Source of the DNA: UBA8337 sp038143435
GTDB lineage: Bacteria; Pseudomonadota; Alphaproteobacteria; RS24
DNA length: 31,078 nt
Reading direction: 5' to 3'
Assembly (NCBI GenBank): GCA_038143435.1
Contig: JAYQLX010000005.1
Span: 1 to 31,078 of the forward strand
Positions within the stretch are counted from its first letter, which is position 1, and the number at the start of each line of letters is the position of its first letter. This document shows positions 1 to 6,400 of this stretch, piece by piece. Made by a program: the position numbers and the translations under genes. The notes under the pieces are model-generated. The model searched no databases and was not told where the DNA came from. It was given only the letters and a program-made list of their open reading frames with translations.

Positions 1-2
1 CC

Positions 3-284
3 GCCAATGAGGGTATTTTTCGCCCGCCCACCGCCGCGCGCGGCGACACGGCGGAATTGTCGGGTGACGTCAATGTCACCACCGGTGACGGCTATCAGAT
101 TTTGACACCGCATATTGCCATTAATCTGGCCGATGCCATATGGCACGCCAAAGACGGCGTGCGCATGAAGGGGCAAGACAGCACGCTGCGCGCGACGCGG
201 CTTGAAGCCGATGAAAACAAGGCCATTTACCGGTTTCAGAATATTCGCATGCGGCTTTTGCCGGGCCGAGAAGAGGGCCGTTAA
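3..284 (+). CDS. lptC: LptC, C-terminal part (cut by window start)
   Basis: The reading frame is open from the first complete codon at base 3 to a TAA at 282-284, giving 93 residues of a protein whose N-terminus lies outside the window. The visible part is rich in short beta-strand-like stretches (ELSGDVNVTTGDGYQI, GVRMKGQDSTLRATRLEAD) typical of the OstA/LptC jelly-roll fold. LptC is an inner-membrane-anchored periplasmic protein that receives lipopolysaccharide from the LptB2FG transporter and hands it to LptA. The call rests mainly on context: it abuts lptA exactly (the stop is followed directly by the lptA ATG) and lptB follows. The membrane anchor cannot be seen here. Confidence 0.85.
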   Translation, partial: ANEGIFRPPTAARGDTAELSGDVNVTTGDGYQILTPHIAINLADAIWHAKDGVRMKGQDSTLRATRLEADENKAIYRFQNIRMRLLPGREEGR

Positions 285-791
285 ATGAGAAAATTGACCG
301 CCTATCTCATCGCTCTGGCCGCGCTGTTGCCGCTGCCCCTCATGGCGCAAGCGCAAAGCTTGCGCTTTGCCACGGACAATCAAGCACCGCTTATGTTGGA
401 AGCGGGCGAGATGATTTGGCAACGCCAAGCAGCCCAAGCGCAATTGCGCGACAAGGCGCGGCTCCATCAAGGCCCGCTCGATTTGTCGGCTGACAGGCTG
501 GAGATAAAATTTGCCGCTGACGGCACGGCGCAACTTATCCGCGCCGAAGGGCAAGTTGCCTTGCACTCGCGCGGGGATAATGAAAGCGCGCCGCGTCGCG
601 CCACCGCCGATCGCGCCGTCGTCAATTTGGCTGAGGAAACCATTTTGTTGAACGGCAATGTCGTGATGCATGCCGAGGGCGATGACACGACGCAATTAAG
701 CGGCGGTCAATTGGCGCTTGATATGGTCAGCGGTCGCGCGCGTTTGAGCGGCTCGGCTGATAAGCCGCGCGCGCGTATTGAATTGCGCTGA
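285..791 (+). CDS. lptA: LptA, periplasmic LPS-transport bridge protein
   Basis: This 168-residue protein begins with a clear signal peptide: MRK, a hydrophobic run to about residue 20, then an A-Q-A signal-peptidase site ending near residue 23. The mature part is an OstA-like domain with repeated beta-strand units (LDLSADRLEIKF, ATADRAVVNLAEETILLNG, LSGGQLALDM). LptA oligomerises into the periplasmic bridge that carries lipopolysaccharide from LptC to the outer-membrane LptD. Length and signal peptide match the family. The start ATG directly follows the lptC stop, so the two are probably translationally coupled, and lptB starts 26 bases downstream. It ends with TGA, which shows that this codon is a normal terminator here. 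Confidence 0.9.
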   Translation: MRKLTAYLIALAALLPLPLMAQAQSLRFATDNQAPLMLEAGEMIWQRQAAQAQLRDKARLHQGPLDLSADRLEIKFAADGTAQLIRAEGQVALHSRGDNESAPRRATADRAVVNLAEETILLNGNVVMHAEGDDTTQLSGGQLALDMVSGRARLSGSADKPRARIELR

Positions 792-817
792 TTGGGGCGC
801 GCTTTTATAGTGATTTT

Positions 818-1621
818 ATGACGCATTCTTCGGCCTCTGATGAAAACATGGCGGCGCAAACTAGGCGCGGTGATACGGCACGGCCCGCACCCCATACGGG
901 TGGCGGGTTGCAGGCGATTGATTTGTGCAAATCCTATAAGGGCCGCCAAGTGGTCAAAAATATGGCGTTGCAATTTGACCGCCGCCAATCCATCGGCCTT
1001 TTGGGGCCGAATGGCGCCGGAAAAACCACCAGCTTTTATATGATTACCGGTCTGGTGCGGCCCGATAGCGGGCGCATTTTGCTGGACGGGCAAGATGTCT
1101 CGCATTTGCCCATGTATCGCCGTGCCCGCCTCGGCATAGGCTATTTGCCGCAGGAAGCCTCTATTTTTAGGACGCTTAGCGTGGAAGCCAATATTATGTC
1201 CATATTGCAATTGGTCGAAAGCGACCGCGAGGCGCAGCGCGACAAGCTGTAAAATCTGTTGCAGGAATTTTCTGTTACCCATGTGCGTAAATCAGCCGGC
1301 GGGGCCCTGTCGGGCGGCGAACGCCGCCGCGTCGAGATTGCCCGTGCTTTGGCCAGCGACCCCAGCTTTATTTTGCTCGACGAGCCGTTTGCCGGTATCG
1401 ACCCCATCGCCATTAGCGATATTCGCGAGCTTGTGGCGCAATTGAAAGATCGCGGCCTCGGAGTGTTGATTACCGATCATAATGTGCGCGAGACGCTGAG
1501 CATTATTGACCGCGCCGTGATTATGCATGACGGCCATGTGCTGACCGAAGGCACGGCTGACGAGATTGTCAATAATGAGGCGGTGCGCGCGCATTATTTG
1601 GGCGATGATTTCACCCTTTAA
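818..1621 (+). pseudogene. lptB: LptB, LPS-transport ATPase, interrupted by an in-frame TAA
   Basis: The frame encodes a complete LptB (267 codons before its final TAA) except for a TAA at 1250-1252, codon 145. Before it: Walker A GPNGAGKTT (residues 63-71) and the Q-loop region YLPQEASIF (109-117). After it, with no frame change: signature LSGGERRRVEIARAL (164-178), Walker B FILLDEP (184-190), and the H-loop ITDHNVRET with His221. LptB is the cytoplasmic ATPase powering LPS extraction by LptFG. The broken spot is in the helical subdomain (RDKL-stop-NLLQEF), where relatives have a charged or polar residue; GAA, CAA or AAA to TAA would each be one substitution. A restart at TTG 1259 would give a 120-residue piece without Walker A. 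LptB is normally essential, so a base error in the sequence is as likely as a true null. The protein identity is certain; the status is not. Confidence 0.88.
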
Positions 1622-1653
1622 CGCGCCTCTCATTGATTGCCGACTCGACTCCG

Positions 1654-1701
1654 GGCCTTGCTTCAGGCACAGTTATTGCACGCGGGTGCCTTGAAGCAGG
1701 C
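1654..1701 (+). other. Imperfect hairpin between lptB and hpf
   Basis: Two arms, 1655-1670 and 1686-1701, pair as AGGCAC/GTGCCT, TGCTTC/GAAGCA and GCC/GGC, interrupted by one bulged base on each side, around a 15-base loop. There is no T-run after it, so it does not look like an intrinsic terminator. It lies 90 bases before the hpf start and could be an element of the hpf leader, an RNA-processing site or a dispersed palindromic repeat. Its function is not known. Confidence 0.5.
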
Positions 1702-1791
1702 ATGCGTTTTCACCTCTGCCTGCCCACGGCGCGCCTGCGCCGCACGGGTTGTTTTGAGCCATCACAATGTCAAAAAGAAAAGGAGATAGAG

Positions 1792-2352
1792 ATGAATATT
1801 CATATTACCGGCCGCCATATGGAAACCGGCGCTGCTTTGCAGGCGCATGTGGAAAACCGCCTCAATGAGGCGGTGAGCAAATATTTTGAGCGCTCGGCCG
1901 ACATTAACGTCACTTTTTCCAAACAAGGCCATGAATTTCAGGCTGCTTGCGCACTGCATCTCGATAGCGGCCTTTATTTGCATGCCTCGTGTGCAGCGCA
2001 TGATGTCTATGCCTGTTTTGACCAATCCATCGGCAAAATCGAAAAACAATTGCGCCGTTATAAAAGGCGTTTGAAAAACCATCATGACCAAAAACGCCTC
2101 GACGCGGCCATGCAAGCGCCGATGAAAATTCTGGCTCCCGAAACGCAAGAGGAAGTGCCGGCGGAATTTACCCCGGTGGTGATTGCCGAAAGCAAAAAAC
2201 AAGTCAGTCAATTATCCGTGTCCGAGGCGGTCATGCAATTGGAACTGGGCGAAGATGATTTCGTGCTGTTCAAAAGCGCCACGCGCGGCGATATCAATAT
2301 CGTCTATAAGCGCAGCGACGGTAATATTGGCTGGCTCGAATTAAACGGCTAG
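1792..2352 (+). CDS. hpf: Ribosome hibernation-promoting factor, long form
   Basis: The ATG at 1792 is chosen because AAAAGGAG lies six bases upstream (1778-1785); the frame is open further upstream but has no ribosome site there. The 186-residue product has an N-terminal S30AE/YfiA-type domain (MNIHITGRHMETGAAL, then VENRLNEAVSKYFER and a basic KRRLKNHH segment near residue 100) and a C-terminal dimerisation domain of the long-HPF type (EDDFVLFKSATRGDINIVY, ending GWLELNG). Long HPF binds the 30S subunit and pairs ribosomes into inactive 100S dimers in stationary phase or stress. It sits 170 bases after lptB, where many alphaproteobacteria have rpoN before hpf and ptsN after it; both are missing here. 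It converges with the b561 gene, with three bases between the two frames. Confidence 0.92.
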   Translation: MNIHITGRHMETGAALQAHVENRLNEAVSKYFERSADINVTFSKQGHEFQAACALHLDSGLYLHASCAAHDVYACFDQSIGKIEKQLRRYKRRLKNHHDQKRLDAAMQAPMKILAPETQEEVPAEFTPVVIAESKKQVSQLSVSEAVMQLELGEDDFVLFKSATRGDINIVYKRSDGNIGWLELNG

Positions 2353-2355
2353 GCC

Positions 2356-2910
2356 CTATTCCTCGCTACGCCAAAAGCGCAACATGCGCTGGGTGATGGT
2401 GTCGCGCAGCCATAGCCAATGATAAAGCGCCGCTACAATATGCGTGACAATCAGCGTGCTGATGGCCTAGATGACCCATTGATGCACTTGCCGCAAGCCG
2501 ACAAAATTACCTTCCATGCCGTCATTCAGGGCAAACAGGCCAAACGGCTCTAACACGCTATTGGCGGCACTGGCAGTGACCACGCCGCTGACAATCAACA
2601 GGCCGATAAGCCCATAAAGCGCCCAATGCGTGGCGTGCGCCAATTGTTTTTGCCAATCGGGCATGGTGGCGGGCAAAGCCGGTGCGCCATAGCGCCAGCG
2701 GAAATACAGGCGCAAAACCAATAATACGGCAATGGTGATGCCGACCGAGGCATGGTCGGAGCGCAACGCAAAGCGGTCCCAATCAGCCATTTCGCCGCCG
2801 AATTTCTGCGCGATAATGAGATCGAGCATAATCAGCAAGGCCATCAGCCAACGCAAAACTTTTTGCGTCACCGCATAATCGGCGCGCGGCATAAAAGATG
2901 AATGAGACAT
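2356..2910 (-). pseudogene. Cytochrome b561-type membrane protein, interrupted by an in-frame TAG
   Basis: The ATG at 2910 has AAGGGG upstream. The frame encodes a small four-helix dihaem cytochrome b561 (CybB/YodB type) that would accept electrons from quinol at the inner membrane. Visible helices: VLRWLMALLIMLDLIIA, an internal helix at SVGITIAVLLVLRLYFRWR preceded by His53 (RSDHAS), HWALYGLIGLLIVSG, and a last helix. A TAG at 2469-2467 (codon 148) follows VHQWVI. The same frame then continues for 36 codons with family-like sequence (ISTLIVTHIVAALYHWLWLRD, shown here only in part by its H-I-V-A-A-L-Y-H core) to a TAG at 2358-2356. A Trp codon TGG at this position would need one change to become TAG. 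Residue 20 is Arg (CGT) where the family has the first haem-ligand His (LHW). Two lesions in one gene make real decay more plausible here than for lptB or trxA. Confidence 0.82.
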
Positions 2911-2995
2911 GAAACCACCCCTTTTTATTGTTATTGGGTAGAGCCTATCAGCGATTGGTGCTGCGTCAAGCAGAAATCAAGCGGCACCCAATAAG

Positions 2996-3011
2996 GCGCC
3001 AAAAACGGCGC
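2996..3011 (-). terminator. Weak hairpin just after the lipoprotein stop codon
   Basis: On the minus strand GCGCC and GGCGC form a five-base-pair stem around GTTTTT, one base after the stop codon of the lipoprotein gene. There is only a short, broken T-rich tail (CTTATT). It may be a weak terminator, but the signal is slight. Confidence 0.25.
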
Positions 3012-3506
3012 TTAAAGCGGTGCGACCATAGCCAGCGGCAAGCATGTGCTGATGAGCAAATGATGCGGCATATAAGGTGATACGGAGCCGACGGAAAAGG
3101 CACTTTGATAGGGCGGCGCGGCTTGCTTTTCGCTTCCCGGCATGCCGCTGATCGCTGCTTTGGCGGTTTGGCAGCTCAGTAAGTCGGCGGTTTTATTGAG
3201 CTTGATGTCACCGCCCTCAATCTGCACCAAAAGCGCGGCTTGTTCGGCCGCTTGTAATTTTTGGGCCATTGACCGTTTTTCGCTTTCCAGCATGTTCAGG
3301 CGCTGTGCGGTCACCGCCGCTTGCGCGCTTTGAGTGATATTTTGGCGCGCCGCCACCGCCTTATTGGCCTGCAATGTCGGCCCGTCAGCAAAAAAACCGG
3401 CAATGTTTTGCACTTGTGCGCAGCCGCCCAATGTCAGCAGCAAAGCGCCACTGAGCATATTTATCAGGCTTTTTTGCAGGCCTTTTGGGGTCGTCAATCC
3501 ATTCAT
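3012..3506 (-). CDS. Small lipoprotein of unknown function
   Basis: I do not recognise the family. The ATG at 3506 is preferred to an upstream in-frame ATG at 3611, which lies inside the tRNA gene. From 3506 the product has 164 residues and begins with a lipoprotein signal peptide: a short basic region, hydrophobic SGALLLTL, then lipobox LGGC with the acylated Cys near residue 29. The middle (about 45-105) is Ala/Gln-rich and probably helical or coiled coil (AARQNITQSAQAAVTAQRLN, MAQKLQAAEQAALLVQIEGG). There is a second Cys in LLSCQTAKAA and a weakly hydrophobic C-terminus. The residue after the lipidated Cys is Ala, not Asp, so in the classical rule it would be sorted to the outer membrane. 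It lies 60 bases downstream of tRNA-Ala on the same strand. A weak ribosome site (AAAGG) precedes the start. Confidence 0.65.
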   Translation of the reverse strand: MNGLTTPKGLQKSLINMLSGALLLTLGGCAQVQNIAGFFADGPTLQANKAVAARQNITQSAQAAVTAQRLNMLESEKRSMAQKLQAAEQAALLVQIEGGDIKLNKTADLLSCQTAKAAISGMPGSEKQAAPPYQSAFSVGSVSPYMPHHLLISTCLPLAMVAPL

Positions 3507-3566
3507 AAAACCTTTATGAGTCAAATAGATGCTCAAGGGAAGTAATTTTTGGCGCGGTGCGGGAAA

Positions 3567-3642
<76 letters not shown>

Positions 3643-3703
3643 CTAAAGGTAAATTCCGGCGGAAACTAATCGAAGGTGCCGCCGCAATCAAGCGAAAAAC
3701 GGG

Positions 3704-4099
3704 CTAGTCGTCATCTTCTTCGTTTTCAAGGAAGCTTTCTTCTTCTTCCTCATCTTCGAGCAAAGTGTCGTCTTCATCATTATCGTCAAGCAGCCCGCCA
3801 TCGCCGTCAAATTGTTCCAGCGTTTCTTCGCCATCATCATCGTCATTATCGGTTTCTTCATCGACCATATCTTCGAGGCTCAGCGCATCGTCATCATCTT
3901 CCAATTCGCCGCCATCATCGCTGTCTTTATTTTCTGCGGTCGGTGCGATGTCGCGCACCGGTTGTTCGGCTGTCGTGGCGGCCAGCGGGTCAAAAGCCTG
4001 TCCGCATTTGGGACAGGTCGCAGGGGATTTGTTTAAATCGTAAAATTTGGCGCCACAGGCCTCACAAACGCGTTTTGTGCCCAGTTTCGGATCAACCAT
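3704..4099 (-). CDS. FYDLN-acid family zinc-ribbon protein (TIGR02300-like)
   Basis: The 131-residue protein starts MVDPKLGTKR and has a zinc ribbon made by CEAC (residues 13-16) and CPKC (29-32), with the family's FYDLN signature between them at 19-23. After about residue 60 it is extremely acidic, consisting largely of Asp and Glu runs to the C-terminus. This architecture matches a family of unknown function known from Alphaproteobacteria and often found next to aroA, as here, where it is divergent from aroA with 133 bases between the starts. The ribbon suggests nucleic acid or protein contact and the acidic tail may act as a nucleic-acid mimic or chaperone tail, but that is inference. No enzymatic role can be assigned. 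Confidence 0.88.
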   Translation of the reverse strand: MVDPKLGTKRVCEACGAKFYDLNKSPATCPKCGQAFDPLAATTAEQPVRDIAPTAENKDSDDGGELEDDDDALSLEDMVDEETDNDDDDGEETLEQFDGDGGLLDDNDEDDTLLEDEEEEESFLENEEDDD

Positions 4100-4232
4100 C
4101 CGACCCTCCGGTGAAAATTAACAGAAAAATGTTCCTGCCATGAAGCGCCGCCTCTGTCAAAGGTAAAGTCGCGCTTATTTTGGCGCTTGGGCGGCTGCTT
4201 GACGATAGGTCCGAAAAACGCGACAAAGCGCC

Positions 4233-5564
4233 ATGAATGCGTCATTGCCGAAATCACCTTCCGTGAGCCGACGGGGCCAGCCCCTGAACGGCGCGGTGCG
4301 CGTGCCGGGCGATAAATCAATATCGCATCGCGCCCTTATTCTGGCCGGCATGGCGACCGGCACCAGCAAGATTAGCGGCCTGTTGGAAGGGGCTGATGTG
4401 CTGGCCACCATGCGCGCCATCCAGGCTTTGGGCGCGCATATTGAAAAACACGATAATGGCGATTGGCATGTGACCGGTGTTGGGCCAATGGGGTTGACCG
4501 CCCCGGCTGAAGCGCTTGATTTCGGCAATGCCGGTACCGGTGTCAGGCTGGTTATGGGGCTGGTGGCCGGCGCTGCCATTGGCGCGCAATTTACCGGCGA
4601 TGCATCCCTATCGGCGCGCCCGATGGAGCGCATATTGGCGCCCTTGCGCGCTATGGGCGCACAAGCGCAGGCGACAAATGGGCGTTTGCCCGTGACCATT
4701 GAACCGGCCGTCCTGACAGCCGCCATCATCACCCCCGATATCGCTTCGGCACAGGTCAAGTCAGCGATTTTATTGGCCGCTTTGGGGGTCGCAGGGACGA
4801 CCACTGTGCGCGAAAAAATTGCCACGCGCGGTCACAGCGAAACCATGTTGCGCCTGATGGGGGCCGATATTCGAATGGGCGAACAAGACGGCTATAGCGC
4901 GGTCAGCCTGCATAATGAAACCGGCCCGACGCGCCTCAAAGCGACGGATTTGGATGTGCCGGGTGACCCGTCATCGGCAGCCTTTCCGTTAATCGCCGCG
5001 CTTACCGTGCCGGGTTCGGATGTGGTGTTGGAAAATATCATGCTCAACCGCCAGCGCGACGGCCTTATTCGCGTGCTGCGCGCAATGGGCGGCGATATTG
5101 CCGTCACCAATGAGCGCCAAGCCAGCGGTGAAACCATTGGCGATTTGCGGGTCCGCCATAGCGCTTTGACCGCCGTTCATGTGACGGCGGAAACCGCGCC
5201 CGATATGATAGATGAATTTCCCGCTTTGGCGGTTGCCGCCGCGGCGGCTGAGGGGACCAGCCATATGGCCGGTTTGGCCGAATTGCGGGTTAAGGAAAGC
5301 GATCGGCTGGCCGCGATAGAAGCGGGGCTTAAAGCCAATGGGGTGGCGGTTGAAGCGGGCGAAGATTGGTTGCGCGTAACCGGCGGGGCAATCGCCGGTG
5401 GCGCCGAGGTTCAAACCCATCACGATCACCGTATCGCCATGGCGTTTTTATGCCTCGGCCTGATTGCCGACAAGCCGGTAAGCGTTGATGACCGGACGAT
5501 GATTGCCACAAGTTTTCCGGAATTTTTTGAATTAATGACTGATTTGGGGGCGCAAATTGACTGA
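4233..5564 (+). CDS. aroA: 3-phosphoshikimate 1-carboxyvinyltransferase (EPSP synthase)
   Basis: The 443-residue enzyme condenses shikimate-3-phosphate with phosphoenolpyruvate in the sixth step of the shikimate pathway. Recognisable segments are PGDKSISHR (residues 25-33, substrate lysine and arginine), DFGNAGTGVR (96-105), ARPMER, SAQVKSAILLA, VPGDPSSAAFPL, the catalytic region DMIDEFPALAVAAA, LRVKESDR and HHDHRIAM. The wording of these motifs and the ending TMIATSFPEFF resemble the class II, CP4-like type from Agrobacterium more than the E. coli type. At the position where the glyphosate-tolerant CP4 enzyme has Ala (its residue 100), this protein has Gly101, so natural tolerance is not predicted from that residue. 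Its stop overlaps the cmk start by eight bases. Confidence 0.97.
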   Translation: MNASLPKSPSVSRRGQPLNGAVRVPGDKSISHRALILAGMATGTSKISGLLEGADVLATMRAIQALGAHIEKHDNGDWHVTGVGPMGLTAPAEALDFGNAGTGVRLVMGLVAGAAIGAQFTGDASLSARPMERILAPLRAMGAQAQATNGRLPVTIEPAVLTAAIITPDIASAQVKSAILLAALGVAGTTTVREKIATRGHSETMLRLMGADIRMGEQDGYSAVSLHNETGPTRLKATDLDVPGDPSSAAFPLIAALTVPGSDVVLENIMLNRQRDGLIRVLRAMGGDIAVTNERQASGETIGDLRVRHSALTAVHVTAETAPDMIDEFPALAVAAAAAEGTSHMAGLAELRVKESDRLAAIEAGLKANGVAVEAGEDWLRVTGGAIAGGAEVQTHHDHRIAMAFLCLGLIADKPVSVDDRTMIATSFPEFFELMTDLGAQID

Positions 5565-6243
5565 GCCTTCATCACCCGTCACCCCCGCTGCCTGCATTAT
5601 TGCCGTTGACGGCCCGGCCGCTTCGGGCAAGGGCACATTGGCGCGCCGTTTGGCGGCGCATTTTGATTTTGCCTACCTCGATACTGGCGCGCTTTATCGC
5701 GCCGTGGCTTTGAGCGTGATTTTGGCAGGCGGCAATCTCGAAAATGAAAGCGATGCCGTTGCAGCGGCTGAAAGCCTCGATATGGCGCGGCTTGAAGATA
5801 GCGATTTTGCCGCCCGTCTGCGCACCGCCGAAACCGGTCTTGCCGCCTCCATCGTGGCTGCCATGCCGCGCATGCGTGCCGCCATTTTGGCGGCGCAACG
5901 CCAATTTGCTACGCAGCCACCCGACGGCAAAAAAGGCGCAATATTGGACGGACGCGATATCGGCACCATTGTGTGCCCCGATGCGGCGGCCAAATTATTC
6001 ATCACGGCGCGGGCTGAAATCCGCGCCGAACGGCGCTTTGCCGAATTGCGCGTCAATGACGGGTCTTTAAATTTGGAAACCGTATTGGCCGATATTCACG
6101 CCCGCGATGCCCGCGATGCGGGTCGCGCTACCGCGCCGATGAAACAAGCCGATGATGCGCCCTTGCTTGATACCTCCGATTTGTCTATAGAAGAGGCGTT
6201 CGTAGCGGCTCTGGCGCTGGTTGAGGCAAAACTCAACCAATAG
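5557..6243 (+). CDS. cmk: Cytidylate kinase
   Basis: The product (228 residues) phosphorylates CMP and dCMP with ATP in pyrimidine nucleotide metabolism. It has the P-loop GPAASGKGT (residues 19-27), the CMP-binding stretch YLDTGALYRA, ILDGRDIGT with its acidic and basic pair, and the lid segment RDARDAGRATAPM followed by LLDTSDLSIEE. The start is TTG at 5557, supported by a GGGGG ribosome site six bases upstream and by the eight-base overlap with the end of aroA, which suggests translational coupling. Length and motifs are ordinary for the family. The order aroA-cmk-rpsA is common in proteobacteria. Confidence 0.95.
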   Translation: MTEPSSPVTPAACIIAVDGPAASGKGTLARRLAAHFDFAYLDTGALYRAVALSVILAGGNLENESDAVAAAESLDMARLEDSDFAARLRTAETGLAASIVAAMPRMRAAILAAQRQFATQPPDGKKGAILDGRDIGTIVCPDAAAKLFITARAEIRAERRFAELRVNDGSLNLETVLADIHARDARDAGRATAPMKQADDAPLLDTSDLSIEEAFVAALALVEAKLNQ

Positions 6244-6400
6244 CTTGAAATCCAAAACCCCGCGTCCCGTGAATGGGGCGAACATTACCAAAACCATTGC
6301 CCGCCTCGGTGCCGCGCTTGGCGCGTCGGCGTGTGGGAAGTCCGGCCTGATATGTCGCGCGTCAAAGCGCCGGGTTTGGCACAATCAAGGAGACATTCGC

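Noticed and set aside
818..1621. Functional split LptB made from two reading frames
   Set aside because: The break lies inside one domain, there is no ribosome site before TTG 1259, and no split LptB is known to me; a single-base stop is simpler.
3676..4143. Open frames on the plus strand opposite the zinc-ribbon gene
   Set aside because: They are complements of the acidic GAA/GAT-rich codons (giving Ser, His or Phe-rich strings) with no recognisable motif or ribosome site.
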